This document shows, one piece after another, positions 34,483 through 43,846 of a stretch of 64,000 bases of DNA. The DNA lies in contig JAAYOQ010000005.1 of NCBI GenBank assembly GCA_012520255.1, positions 24,001 to 88,000 of the forward strand, written 5' to 3'. This DNA is from Erysipelotrichia bacterium (GTDB taxonomy: Bacteria; Bacillota_I; Bacilli_A; Erysipelotrichales; Erysipelotrichaceae). The notes beneath the pieces were generated by a model that saw nothing but the letters and a program-made list of their open reading frames with translations, searched no databases and was not told the origin of the DNA. How positions within the stretch are numbered: position 1 is the stretch's first letter; every line of letters begins with the position of its first letter. A program made the position numbers and the translations under genes.

Positions 34483-36345
34483 ATGAAAAAATTTATTTTT
34501 GGTGTTTTTATATGTCTGATAATTTCGGTTAGTTTTTTTCCTGCTACAGTTTATGCCTCTAATGTAGCAGAAGTTAATGGAGTTGAATATGCCACAATAC
34601 AGCAGGCATTAGATGCAGCAAAAAGTGGTGATACTATAAACCTGTTAGCTGATAGCGATATTGATTCGCCTGTCTCAATTGAAAAGGCTATTACAATCGA
34701 AGGAAATAACTGTGAAATTTATTACACGGGTTCTTATGCAGCATTAATAATTCTAAATTCTGAGACAAAAGAATCCAGCATTACACTTAAGAACATAAGG
34801 ATTGTCGCTAAAAAAGCAGAAACAGGTATCAGCTATGAAGTTGAAAAAGGCCAATTAACTCTCGACAATATAGTTATCAGAGGCTATGGCGGCGATAAAC
34901 CTGTTTATCCACTGTTTATGACTGCAGATTGTAGTGGTGCTGTTATTAATATTAATAATTGTAGTTTGACTGGTCACTATGGAATAAATGTATGGGGCCA
35001 GAACATGACAATAAATATTAATGATACAGAAATCTATAGTTATTCTGAAGAAAATGTTGCCGCAATTGTCTTAAATAGAGGTGATGTATACAATGCCGAA
35101 AACACTGTAATTAACATTACTAAAAGTAAGATTGTTGCAGCAGATAAAGACGATAATCCAACTGTTGCGATATTAAATAAAACGTTAACTGCCAAAGTAA
35201 ATATTGATGAGCAGAGTGAGATTAAAGGTGAAATAAAGGAAGTTATTGCCTTTGTAGGAACTGTTGAAGATAGTACTTTATTTTTCAAACTTCAGGATGC
35301 TATCAATTATGGAATTGAGAAAAATAGACCAGTAGAAATTATCAGGAATATAAATGAAAAAGCTAGAATTGAAATTAATGGGAAAGTTGAAATCAATGGT
35401 AATGGATTGATGCTGACTTCATCCAGTCATGAAATAATCAGCATTAAAACAGCTGATGAAGTTATTATAGAGAATTGTAATATTATCGGAATCTCAGATT
35501 GTGTTTATGGATTAACCATTGATTATAAACCTGTCACCTTAAAACTTAATAATGTCACTATCTCTGGTCAACGTCATATTGCTGTTTATGTTTGCTGGGG
35601 TGCTGAATCATCAAAACTTTTTATCAGAGACTGTGACTTGACAGGTTGTTATGCTCTTGGTGTCTACGGAGAAAAAACAGAAGTTGAAATTAACAATACT
35701 AAATTAACCAGTATTAATAATGATTCAAAGCCAGATGCTGCTAAACACTATTCAGGAGCTATATTAATATATGTTAATGATGTTAAGGTTAAAGTTTTTG
35801 AGGGGTCAATTACTACAATATCATCTGAAGACAAGCCATTGGCCTGTGTCATTCATGTGCCTGGAAATAATGCTGAAAACATGGATGTTTATCTGGATAC
35901 TGAAATAATTGCTGAAGGGACGGCTGAAATTATTGGCTTTGAATCTAACAGTCAACATATTATAAAAGTACGTCAAGAGTATAAACAAAAACTAAATGAC
36001 GAGGGTTTTGCGGTAACCAAGCCAGATGACAAGGGCATGATTGAGATCGATTACTCAAAGAAAGTTAATACTGTAACCTATATGATTGATGGTAAAGAGT
36101 ATTGTGTAATCAAGGTTCAGGATGGTGACAGTGTTAAAGATGTTCCTGTTGTTCCAATAAAAGATGGCTATACAGGAAAATGGGATCATGATGGCACTAA
36201 TATTACAGTTGACACTACTATTAATGCTGTGTATACAAAAGAATTTTTAAATTTGAAGATGATTTTATTACTTGCAGTAGTATTTGTAATTGTCCTGATT
36301 ATTCTAATAATGACTACTTATAAAAAGAAAAATAAAATAAATTAA
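34483..36345 (+). CDS. Secreted beta-helix surface protein with C-terminal membrane anchor
   Basis: 620 residues. Signal peptide 1-26 with V-Y-A-S cleavage region. Two right-handed beta-helix-type blocks follow (about 27-250 and 275-490), each opening like a pectate-lyase-fold repeat (V-E-Y-A-T-I-Q-Q-A-L-D-A-A; L-Q-D-A-I-N-Y-G) and rich in N, I and D turns. Residues about 520-585 match an InlB-type B-repeat (V-T-Y-M-I-D-G-K-E-Y, Y-T-G-K-W-D, N-A-V-Y-T). It ends in one membrane helix plus K-K-K-N-K, with no LPXTG sorting motif. Probably a cell-surface adhesin or glycan-binding protein. Confidence 0.8.
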   Translation: MKKFIFGVFICLIISVSFFPATVYASNVAEVNGVEYATIQQALDAAKSGDTINLLADSDIDSPVSIEKAITIEGNNCEIYYTGSYAALIILNSETKESSITLKNIRIVAKKAETGISYEVEKGQLTLDNIVIRGYGGDKPVYPLFMTADCSGAVININNCSLTGHYGINVWGQNMTININDTEIYSYSEENVAAIVLNRGDVYNAENTVINITKSKIVAADKDDNPTVAILNKTLTAKVNIDEQSEIKGEIKEVIAFVGTVEDSTLFFKLQDAINYGIEKNRPVEIIRNINEKARIEINGKVEINGNGLMLTSSSHEIISIKTADEVIIENCNIIGISDCVYGLTIDYKPVTLKLNNVTISGQRHIAVYVCWGAESSKLFIRDCDLTGCYALGVYGEKTEVEINNTKLTSINNDSKPDAAKHYSGAILIYVNDVKVKVFEGSITTISSEDKPLACVIHVPGNNAENMDVYLDTEIIAEGTAEIIGFESNSQHIIKVRQEYKQKLNDEGFAVTKPDDKGMIEIDYSKKVNTVTYMIDGKEYCVIKVQDGDSVKDVPVVPIKDGYTGKWDHDGTNITVDTTINAVYTKEFLNLKMILLLAVVFVIVLIILIMTTYKKKNKIN

Positions 36346-36373
36346 ATGTATGTATCGTATTTATAAAAAAGAG

Positions 36374-36399
36374 GGAGAACAAGGTGTTCTCCTTTCTTG
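36374..36399 (+). terminator. Terminator of the surface-protein gene
   Basis: GGAGAAC and GTTCTCC pair around AAGGT, followed by TTTCTTG. Confidence 0.75.
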
Positions 36400-36524
36400 T
36401 GCTTAATGTTACTTTATTCACAATAGTGGTAAAAACATTCTTTTTTGGTTCTTTTTTTGTTAGTATTATATTAGATAGATTAAAAAATAGGGCGATAATT
36501 TAAATAAGAAAGGGAGATGATAGT

Positions 36525-37799
36525 ATGATTTTAACAAAAGATCAGCAAGCTATTCTCGATGGCAGTAAAGGGGAAACCATGGCGAAAGTCATGAAAACTT
36601 TAGTAATGTATGGGAAAGCTTTTAATGCTGAAAAAATGGTAGAGGTCACTAGTGAGCATAATCATCTGGTGACCTCTTTTGGTTTGGGCGTTTTAGATCC
36701 GGTCTATCAGTTAATGGATAAGTTAATTGAGGCTAATGCTATTTCACAACAGACCTTTAGTTGCGATCCTAGACCGGTAGATAAAAATGTCCCTGCTAAT
36801 TTTATTCAAAGACTGGTCTTCAATAAGTTTATGTACAATAAACAAGATTTTTATGAAGAACAATTGCAGAAATTAGGCTTGATGGATAAAGATGCTTTCA
36901 CCTGTACCTGCTATATGGATCAGGTAGGAAACAAACCTAACAAGGGAGAGATTTTATCCTGGTCTGAATCTAGTGCTGTAGTTTATGCTAATTCAGTATT
37001 AGGGGCTAGATGTAACAGGAACTCAGGTATTATGGATCTGATGGGTTCGATTGTGGGCTATGTTCCTTATTTTGGTTTGTTAACTGATGAGGGAAGAAAG
37101 GCAAAATGGATTATTAAAGTTGAAACAACAAAAAAACCTGAAGCACAACTTTTAGGAAGTGCTATCGGGATGAAAGTTATGGAAGATGTTCCTTATGTAA
37201 TCGGTTTGGATAAATGGTTGGGTACAGAGTTAACAGAAGAAGCATGTACTTATCTGAAAGATTTTGGTGCAGCTACTGCTTCTAATGGAGCAGTTGGACT
37301 ATATCACATTGATAATTTGACACCAGAGGCTAAAGAGTCAGGAAGAGATCTGATTTATGAAGATGCAAAGGAATATGTTATTGATGATGCAGAACTACAA
37401 AGAATTTATGATAGCTATCCAATAATCTGGAAAGATATTAATGCTAAACCTAAATTATGCTTTATGGGCTGTCCGCACATGTCTTTACAACAGCTAAAAG
37501 ATTGGACAGATAAAGTTGAAAAATCTTTAACAGAATATGGAAATAGCAAGGTAGTTATTCCAACGGTCTTCACAGCTGCTCCAGCAGTAATTAAGGAATT
37601 TAAGAAAACGGAACACTATCCTCGTTTTGCTGAAACAGGAATAATCTTATCTTATATTTGCCCATTGATGTATATGAACAATCCAACTGTCGGTAAAACA
37701 CCAGTAATTACCTCAAGTAATAAGTTGCGTACCTATACTAATGCCAGATATTATACTGATGATGAAATTCTTGTTCAAATCACAAAAGGAGGTAATTAG
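36525..37799 (+). CDS. Aconitase X catalytic (large) subunit
   Basis: 424 residues of the AcnX (DUF521) family, dehydratases related to aconitase. Family landmarks are S-E-H-N-H-L-V-T-S-F-G (about 44-54), P-N-K-G-E-I-L-S-W-S-E-S-S-A-V-V-Y-A-N-S (about 141-160), G-A-R-C-N-R and, late, F-M-G-C-P-H-M-S-L. Cysteines in C-T-C-Y-M, G-A-R-C and M-G-C-P are candidate iron-site ligands. Known members act on cis-3-hydroxy-L-proline or, in archaea, mevalonate 5-phosphate; the substrate here is unknown. It is followed 2 bases later by the small subunit. Confidence 0.9.
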   Translation: MILTKDQQAILDGSKGETMAKVMKTLVMYGKAFNAEKMVEVTSEHNHLVTSFGLGVLDPVYQLMDKLIEANAISQQTFSCDPRPVDKNVPANFIQRLVFNKFMYNKQDFYEEQLQKLGLMDKDAFTCTCYMDQVGNKPNKGEILSWSESSAVVYANSVLGARCNRNSGIMDLMGSIVGYVPYFGLLTDEGRKAKWIIKVETTKKPEAQLLGSAIGMKVMEDVPYVIGLDKWLGTELTEEACTYLKDFGAATASNGAVGLYHIDNLTPEAKESGRDLIYEDAKEYVIDDAELQRIYDSYPIIWKDINAKPKLCFMGCPHMSLQQLKDWTDKVEKSLTEYGNSKVVIPTVFTAAPAVIKEFKKTEHYPRFAETGIILSYICPLMYMNNPTVGKTPVITSSNKLRTYTNARYYTDDEILVQITKGGN

Positions 37800-37801
37800 C
37801 T

Positions 37802-38248
37802 ATGAAACAATTTAAAGGAAGAGTAATAACTCCAGGGACTGTCAGTGCTGAAGCTGTAGTAACAAAAGCTGGTTTTAACACCTTAGCTTCTTTACAGAAA
37901 TCATTGCAGTTTGGTGATAAAACAGCTAAGGTAACTGACCAGAATAATCCTGAATTATATGGTAAACCGATTGCGGGGAAAGCTTTATGTTTACCTCAGA
38001 CAATAGGGTCTACTACTGGTGGTCTGGTACTGTATTGTGCCTGTGCAATGAAAAGAAATCCAGCCTGTATGTTGTTTGCTAACACGATTGATTCATTAGC
38101 TTGTGCGGGAGCAGTTTTAGCGGAAGTTTGGATTGATGATGTAACGATGCCGGTAATCGATCAGTTAGGTGATGAATTTTTAAACTATGTAAAAGATGGT
38201 ATGACAATAACTATTAAGGAAGATGGTATTGTTGAAGTGGAGGGTTAA
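37802..38248 (+). CDS. Aconitase X swivel-domain (small) subunit
   Basis: 148 residues of the DUF126/AcnX small-subunit family. The swivel beta-barrel shows G-T-V-S-A-E-A-V-V, the D-x-x-N-P-E-L-Y-G-K-P-I-A-G-K loop and P-Q-T-I-G-S-T-T-G-G-L-V-L (about 63-75) that carries the substrate-binding serine. It must pair with the gene just upstream (AcnX type II, split subunits). A-G-G-A-G-G-T site overlaps the end of that gene, so the subunits are coupled. Confidence 0.9.
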   Translation: MKQFKGRVITPGTVSAEAVVTKAGFNTLASLQKSLQFGDKTAKVTDQNNPELYGKPIAGKALCLPQTIGSTTGGLVLYCACAMKRNPACMLFANTIDSLACAGAVLAEVWIDDVTMPVIDQLGDEFLNYVKDGMTITIKEDGIVEVEG

Positions 38249-38251
38249 TTA

Positions 38252-40303
38252 ATGGAAGAAAAATATAATGCCTTGTTTACTCCTTGGAAAATAGGGAATT
38301 TAGAAATTAAAAACAGAATTGTGATGTGTCCGATGGGTGGTACCAGTATTTTTGGTTGGATGGAACCAAATCATTTTGACAAAGAAGCAGCTAATTTTCT
38401 AATGGAAAAAGCTAAAAACAATGTGGGCCTGGTTATTCCGGGAATAGCACCGATTAAAGACCCGATGGGTGGTATGTGGCTATATCAGAACAAAGGAAAA
38501 TTTAAAAAACTAAAAGAGTTTATGGACGAGTTCCATAAAACTGGTGCCAAAATGTTTATTCAATTAACAGCTGGTTTTGGTAGGGCGATGGCTGTCAACG
38601 ATCTAATGGTATTAATGCTTAAAAATAAAGTCATTGGCACTTTAGGTAAACCTATCTTTGATATGGATTATATTACTGCCAGTGCTTCAGCTACTCCAAA
38701 CAGATGGGCAGATGACATCTATTCTCGTGAGATGACCAAAGAAGAAATTAAGGAAATAGTTGAGGCTTTTGCCAAAACTGCTAAGCTGTGTATGGATGCT
38801 GGTGTTGATGGAGTAGAAATCCATGCTGTCCATGAAGGTTATTTGTTAGATCAGTTCACCTTAAAATATTCAAACTTCAGAGAAGATGAATACGGTGGAT
38901 CTTTTGAAAATAGATATCGTTTTCCAGTAGAAATAGTTCAAGCTATTAAACGTGAGTGTGGAGCTGATTATCCAGTTTCACTGAGATATTCAGTTGTTTC
39001 TAAAACTAAAGGCTTTAGAAGCGGGGCTTTGCCTGGTGAAGAATATGTGGAAGTTGGCAGAGATATGGAAGAATCTGAAAGAGCTGCTAAATATTTACAG
39101 GATGCTGGTTATGATATGTTGAATTGTGATAACGGTACTTATGATGCCTGGTATTGGGCTCATCCACCAGGATATATGGATAAAAACTGTAATCTTAAGT
39201 ATGTTGAACATATTAAAAACTTTGTTGATATTCCAGTAGTTTGCGCTGGTAACATGGATATAGCTGATGGAGCTAAAGCAATTGAAGAAAACAGAATTGA
39301 TGGTTTAGGAATAGCTCGACAATTTTTAGTTGATCCAACTTGGGTAACTAAGTTAATGAATGGAAAAGTTGATGAAATAAAACCATGTATTCGTTGTCAT
39401 AATGCCTGTTTTACGATGGCTAAATATGAAGGTAGCGCTAATGATCAGGATTTAATTGATGCCTTAAAGATGGCTAGATGTGCTTTAAATCCGATAACGA
39501 TGCAAACGAAAAAGTATAAAATTGTTCCAACCAATAGTCCTAAAAAAGTAGCGATTGTTGGTGGTGGTATTGGCGGTATGGAAAGTGCTTTAGTATTAAA
39601 AGCCAGGGGACATCAACCAGTAATTTATGAAAAAAGCGATGTATTGGGTGGAATCTTTATTCAAGGAGCCAATTTCCCATTTAAGGAAAATGATAAAAAA
39701 TTATTGCAGTGGTATCGCAGAGAAATTAAAGAAAAAGAAATTGAAGTTAAATTCAATGTTGAAATCAGTGATGTTAATACTTTAGATGCTGATGCAGTTA
39801 TTGTTGCTACAGGTTCAACACCAAAAACTTTACCGATTAAAGGTTTCCATAAGGCTATTGATGCTACTGAGTATTTAAGTGGTACAGAAGTTGGTGAAAA
39901 AGTGGTAGTAATTGGTGGTGGCTTAACTGGTTGTGAAGTAGCGTATGATTTAGTCTTAAAGGGCAAAAAGCCAATTGTTGTCGAAATGCAAAATGATTTG
40001 ATTGCGGTAAGAGGAGTCTGTTTAGCTAACAGTTCTTTCTTAAGAGAAATGTTAGCTTATAAAAATGTTCCAGTTTATCTAAATTCAGTAGCTAGTGAAA
40101 TTAGAGATGATGGGGTAACGATTAAAGATAAAGATGGCAATATAACTGAACTTGAAGCGGATAGTGTAATTTCAGCTGTTGGTTATAATCCTAATCCGCT
40201 GGCTCGAAATGCTTTAAATGTATATTTGGTTGGTGATTGTCGAAAAGTAGGTAACTTAAGGACAGTTATCTGGCGAGCTTGGGATGTCGCAATGAAAATT
40301 TAA
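38252..40303 (+). CDS. Old Yellow Enzyme-type NADH:flavin oxidoreductase (FadH/enoate reductase architecture)
   Basis: 683 residues. An FMN-binding TIM barrel (about 1-370; N-R-I-V-M-C-P-M-G-G at the start, H-A-V-H-E-G-Y-L-L-D-Q-F-T near 190) is followed by cysteines for a 4Fe-4S cluster (C-I-R-C-H-N-A-C near 378-385 and a later C), then FAD/NAD domains with V-G-G-G-I-G-G-M-E (about 432) and V-I-G-G-G-L-T-G-C-E (about 550). It matches 2,4-dienoyl-CoA/2-enoate reductases. It starts 3 bases after the AcnX small subunit, so it probably reduces the product of that dehydratase. The C-terminus is slightly short but complete. Confidence 0.92.
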   Translation: MEEKYNALFTPWKIGNLEIKNRIVMCPMGGTSIFGWMEPNHFDKEAANFLMEKAKNNVGLVIPGIAPIKDPMGGMWLYQNKGKFKKLKEFMDEFHKTGAKMFIQLTAGFGRAMAVNDLMVLMLKNKVIGTLGKPIFDMDYITASASATPNRWADDIYSREMTKEEIKEIVEAFAKTAKLCMDAGVDGVEIHAVHEGYLLDQFTLKYSNFREDEYGGSFENRYRFPVEIVQAIKRECGADYPVSLRYSVVSKTKGFRSGALPGEEYVEVGRDMEESERAAKYLQDAGYDMLNCDNGTYDAWYWAHPPGYMDKNCNLKYVEHIKNFVDIPVVCAGNMDIADGAKAIEENRIDGLGIARQFLVDPTWVTKLMNGKVDEIKPCIRCHNACFTMAKYEGSANDQDLIDALKMARCALNPITMQTKKYKIVPTNSPKKVAIVGGGIGGMESALVLKARGHQPVIYEKSDVLGGIFIQGANFPFKENDKKLLQWYRREIKEKEIEVKFNVEISDVNTLDADAVIVATGSTPKTLPIKGFHKAIDATEYLSGTEVGEKVVVIGGGLTGCEVAYDLVLKGKKPIVVEMQNDLIAVRGVCLANSSFLREMLAYKNVPVYLNSVASEIRDDGVTIKDKDGNITELEADSVISAVGYNPNPLARNALNVYLVGDCRKVGNLRTVIWRAWDVAMKI

Positions 40304-40309
40304 ACAAGT

Positions 40310-40340
40310 AAAAAGACAAGTTTAACGCTTGTCTTTTTTG
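40310..40340. terminator. Bidirectional terminator
   Basis: AAAAAGACAAG and CTTGTCTTTTTT form a strong stem between the oxidoreductase and the convergent PfkB kinase gene. Confidence 0.9.
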
Positions 40341-40362
40341 TGGTTCAAAAGTATTAACGCTT

Positions 40363-41244
40363 TTATTCTATTTCATTAACTTCTTTTAAAGTTGGAATAG
40401 AATCAGCTGCCCCTTTTCTTTGTACCGTTAATGAGCTGGCTTTAGTTGCTAATAGTAAACATTTTTCAGGACTGAAACCTTGGGATAAACCATAAGAGAA
40501 ATAACCCATAAAGGTATCACCAGCTCCAACAGTATCAATAGCTTTAACTTTAAAAGCTTCTTGGAAAATTCTTTGTTTATCATCTTGATAATAAGCACCA
40601 ATACTGCCTAGTGTTAAAACAACCTTAGCCTTTGGATACATTATTTTTAACTCATCAAGAATTCTTAGAGGGTCAGTTTCATTAGTGAAGCCTTTACCCT
40701 CAACTTCGTTGATGAAAAAATAATCAATCTTATTTAATGGGTAACTATAGATATCATCGTTAAAAGGGGAAGGATTTAACATAATTGTTAATCCCAATTC
40801 ACTAGCTTTATTAATCAGATGAATTTGATTATTAATTTCATTTTGTAAGATTAATAAATCTCCTTTTCCAAACTTTGAAAGAACAGAATCAATATATTCA
40901 GTAGTAATTGATTGATTGCTTCCACCATAGATGAAAATAGAGTTTTCACCATTTTCATCAATTTGAATAATCGCATGACCGTTAGGCTCATCAACTTTAT
41001 TTAAATAGGTAGTGTCAACATTGTTGTCGGCTAAAACTTTTTCCAATATTTTAGCATCGTTACCGATATTGCCGGCTAAATAGACATGCACACCACTTCT
41101 AGCTAAAGCAATGGAAGCATTTAACCCTTTTCCCCCAGATACAACATTATATTCACTAGCAAAAATGGTTTCTTTAGGCTTAGCGATATTTTTGACATAA
41201 TAATTATGGTCGATGTTTAATGAACTAAAAACTAATATTTTCAT
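40363..41244 (-). CDS. PfkB family sugar kinase, ribokinase-like
   Basis: 293 residues. PfkB signatures: G-G-K-G-L-N-A-S-I-A-L-A-R-S-G (about 38-52) and the C-terminal D-T-V-G-A-G-D-T-F-M-G-Y-F (about 241-253) with the catalytic aspartate. The first signature is closest to ribokinase. AAGGAG 8 bases upstream fixes ATG 41244. No ribose transporter or regulator lies nearby, so the sugar is not certain. It is transcribed with the YhhN gene upstream, with a 29-base gap. Confidence 0.88.
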   Translation of the reverse strand: MKILVFSSLNIDHNYYVKNIAKPKETIFASEYNVVSGGKGLNASIALARSGVHVYLAGNIGNDAKILEKVLADNNVDTTYLNKVDEPNGHAIIQIDENGENSIFIYGGSNQSITTEYIDSVLSKFGKGDLLILQNEINNQIHLINKASELGLTIMLNPSPFNDDIYSYPLNKIDYFFINEVEGKGFTNETDPLRILDELKIMYPKAKVVLTLGSIGAYYQDDKQRIFQEAFKVKAIDTVGAGDTFMGYFSYGLSQGFSPEKCLLLATKASSLTVQRKGAADSIPTLKEVNEIE

Positions 41245-41273
41245 TGTCAATTCTCCTTTCTACAATTATAACA

Positions 41274-41945
41274 TTAAATGAATAACAGACTAAGAGCTAT
41301 CGCCAGCTGTCCCAGATAGTAAAGTAGCAGATTGGTAACTCTCAGATAGAATTTACTTGTTTTACCAAAAGTGTTAAAAATCAGAACAATATCACTGATA
41401 GTAAAAAGAATGGCACCCAATAAGTAGATTAAGCTATTTGTTTGAGGATTGTTAAAATAGTTTATTAAGGCCACACTGCTCATAACAACAATGGCTCCAA
41501 TATAGAAAACTCCAAAAATCTTGAAAGCCATTCTGGCTTCGATTTTTGAAAAAATCCATATTAATATTAAGATAGTCAAAATCAAACCTATTATAAAAGC
41601 CAACAGTTTGTTGGTGCATAGAGGCAATAGTGCCAACAAATAAAAAATATGGCCTGTTAAGAAAACTAGAATTCCGATTAAGAAAATCAAAGTTCCCTTC
41701 TTTTCAAAGACGTACCTCAAATTAAGCAGGATGTCACCTATCATACCGAAAATCAAACCCATTTTAACCATTCTGGCAAACTCTGTGTTAACACTTTTTT
41801 GAGCACAAATAAAACCTAAAACTACAAATATTAATGAAGCAATCCCTTTAAGAATAACTGCTGGAAGATATTTTTTATCATGTTCAACTTTGATAAATAA
41901 AAGTTGAACTAAAATACCGATAGCACAGATTAGTAAATATTTCAT
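41274..41945 (-). CDS. YhhN/TMEM86 family membrane protein
   Basis: 223 residues, almost wholly hydrophobic with about eight membrane segments. The conserved acidic residues of the family are seen in G-M-I-G-D-I-L-L (about 70) and I-S-D-I-V-L (about 187). Animal relatives are lysoplasmalogenases; the bacterial role is unknown. It lies just upstream of the PfkB kinase on the same strand. Confidence 0.85.
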   Translation of the reverse strand: MKYLLICAIGILVQLLFIKVEHDKKYLPAVILKGIASLIFVVLGFICAQKSVNTEFARMVKMGLIFGMIGDILLNLRYVFEKKGTLIFLIGILVFLTGHIFYLLALLPLCTNKLLAFIIGLILTILILIWIFSKIEARMAFKIFGVFYIGAIVVMSSVALINYFNNPQTNSLIYLLGAILFTISDIVLIFNTFGKTSKFYLRVTNLLLYYLGQLAIALSLLFI

Positions 41946-42199
41946 TGGCTGACTCCTTTTATCTAATTATATTATACAATGAAAAAAGGCAAAATAATTG
42001 AGTAGTTGACAACTTCATTTCCAAAAAATAGACCAGTTTTAAAAGAACTTCCAAGTTGTTTTTTAAAAGAAGAAAGACAAGATGGTAGGGGTCCATTGTT
42101 CTATTCAGGGAAAATCGATATACACCTGACTTATAGAAAAATTTATTTTTTGCAGGTTAAGTATATTAGAAGTTAAAATCTGAATCTTTAGAATTTTAC
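41946..42199. other. Gene-free stretch with one undefined open frame
   Basis: One plus-strand frame is open for 56 codons from TTG 42006 to TAA 42176 (contains E-R-Q-D-G-R-G-P-L-F-Y) but has no ribosome site or recognised family. It could be a relic. Nothing else is visible. Confidence 0.3.
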
Positions 42200-43162
42200 T
42201 TACTTTTCCTTATTTTTTATAATTGAAAAAATTGAATTCTTTTCTTTTTCATCCAGCTTTTTTCTACTTTCAGCTAATTGTTCTATTAACTGGTCTATTT
42301 TTTCTTGATCGCATTTATCAGATAATAGACTTTCTATTAATTCATCCTGGATATCAATAACATCTTTTTGTAAATTTTCAATAGGTGTCATATAGTTTAA
42401 TATTATTTTTTCACCTTCTTTAATTTTGTTCTGGGTATCTTCTACTTTTTCCAGGACGATCATATTTATTTTTTCTATTTCTTCTTTCGCTTTTTCTAAT
42501 CTCTTTTTTACTTTATCTGTTCTATATTCAAGTTTAGGATAAGCTTCTAAAATTCTTCTATGAAATACAGTTCTTGAACTAAACAACTCTTTCATTTCTT
42601 CCGCAATCTTTTCTGTAGAATCTCCAGTACTGTTAGCAACTTCTGTTCTAAGTAATTTAAGAATAAAGTGTGAAAAAATCCAGTCAGTGATTAAGATAAT
42701 TGAAATAATAATTACTGCTATTCTAAATTGAAAAGCAGTTATTCTTTCAAAACATTTATAGATAATTGGGTTGATGAGTTTAACAACAATTAAACCACCC
42801 AGTCCAAACAATATCAAGTTTCCTATCCAGATTCTGCCATTTAAGTTCATTGGTTTTGTACTATAATCCCACCATCTGATTGAAAATCTTTTTTCCATAA
42901 AATAGCTTGCAAAATATTCTAAAATGCCACAAATAATAAATGAAATTAAAAAACATGAACTTATTGAATCGTCCATAGAAGGAATATAAATCGAAGCCAA
43001 TGTTATCAATGCTGCCCCAAAACCATAAATTGGCAGATATGGTCCAATTAAGAATCCTCTATTAACTATCTTCTTTGATTCAAGTGAAACAAGAAAAACT
43101 TCTATTATCCATCCAATTACACTATAGATAAAAAATAGTATAAATAATTTCTCTATACTCAT
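42200..43162 (-). CDS. CmpB-type (ABC_trans_CmpB) membrane protein with coiled-coil tail
   Basis: 320 residues from ATG 43162, set by AAGGAG upstream. The first 155 residues have four to five membrane segments with the family pattern Y-S-V-I-G-W-I-I-E-V, R-G-F-L-I-G-P-Y-L-P-I-Y-G-F-G and W-W-D-Y-S. The remaining 150 are highly charged helix with heptad-like K/E/I/L spacing, probably a cytoplasmic coiled coil. The family is annotated as putative ABC transporter permease, but no ATPase is adjacent and function is unknown. Confidence 0.82.
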   Translation of the reverse strand: MSIEKLFILFFIYSVIGWIIEVFLVSLESKKIVNRGFLIGPYLPIYGFGAALITLASIYIPSMDDSISSCFLISFIICGILEYFASYFMEKRFSIRWWDYSTKPMNLNGRIWIGNLILFGLGGLIVVKLINPIIYKCFERITAFQFRIAVIIISIILITDWIFSHFILKLLRTEVANSTGDSTEKIAEEMKELFSSRTVFHRRILEAYPKLEYRTDKVKKRLEKAKEEIEKINMIVLEKVEDTQNKIKEGEKIILNYMTPIENLQKDVIDIQDELIESLLSDKCDQEKIDQLIEQLAESRKKLDEKEKNSIFSIIKNKEK

Positions 43163-43510
43163 ATAACATGCTCCTTCATTTTTTAAAAATATTTTATAAT
43201 ACAAAAGTTCTACCTTTACAATCCAAATTACCAGCAGTCAGTCTCACTGCTAGACAAATAAATTATAAAAGAAAATATTTTGATTTCAATAAACAAAGTG
43301 CTGCCTTTTGTTGATAAAAGATTTAAAGATTCTTAGAAATTTCCAGTTATTTTATTGAAAAATAGAATATCCAATAAGGTTTATTTAAAAGTTGATAAAA
43401 ATAAAACATCAATTTTTATTAATATCGCTTTTTGGGATATTTTAAAACTATTGATTAATTGAATTAATGATTATAAATGTTTTATAATCTATATAGGAGA
43501 TACAACAATT
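43163..43510. other. Gene-free stretch
   Basis: About 350 AT-rich bases between divergent genes. TTTATAATC near 43480-43488 is a likely -10 box for the small gene at 43511. No RNA gene or repeat recognised. Confidence 0.5.
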
Positions 43511-43693
43511 ATGGATAATCGTAAAAAATACTCATTTTGTTCGCAAATGATGCTCTTTGGCGTCTTGGTGTATAAGTATTTTAAACAAAAGAAAAGAGAA
43601 AAAAAATACGCCAAGGAATTAGCCGCTAATAGAGAACGTCTTGGACTTGATAAAGAAATTTATCCACAAAAGGATAGTAAAGAAAAGGTTTAG
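43511..43693 (+). CDS. Small basic unknown protein (60 aa)
   Basis: ATAGGAG precedes ATG 43511. The product has a short moderately hydrophobic stretch (M-M-L-F-G-V-L-V-Y-K, about 13-22) then a strongly basic segment (K-Q-K-K-R-E-K-K) and an acidic/basic tail. It could associate with the membrane or nucleic acid. No family recognised. Confidence 0.55.
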   Translation: MDNRKKYSFCSQMMLFGVLVYKYFKQKKREKKYAKELAANRERLGLDKEIYPQKDSKEKV

Positions 43694-43846
43694 AAACTGT
43701 TTTTAACTTAAGTTTCTGAATCTTTATAAAAAATTGAATAGGTCATTTGCTGTTCAGCGTTTTCTTGTAGATGTTTTTGTTAACCATTTTAGAAAATCAA
43801 TAAGAGATAAGAAATGTTACAATGTAGATGAACGAGGAGGAAAAAG

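Noticed and set aside
42006..42176. 56-codon plus-strand frame between YhhN and CmpB genes
   Set aside because: Starts at TTG with no ribosome site and no recognised family; kept only as a note on the gap.
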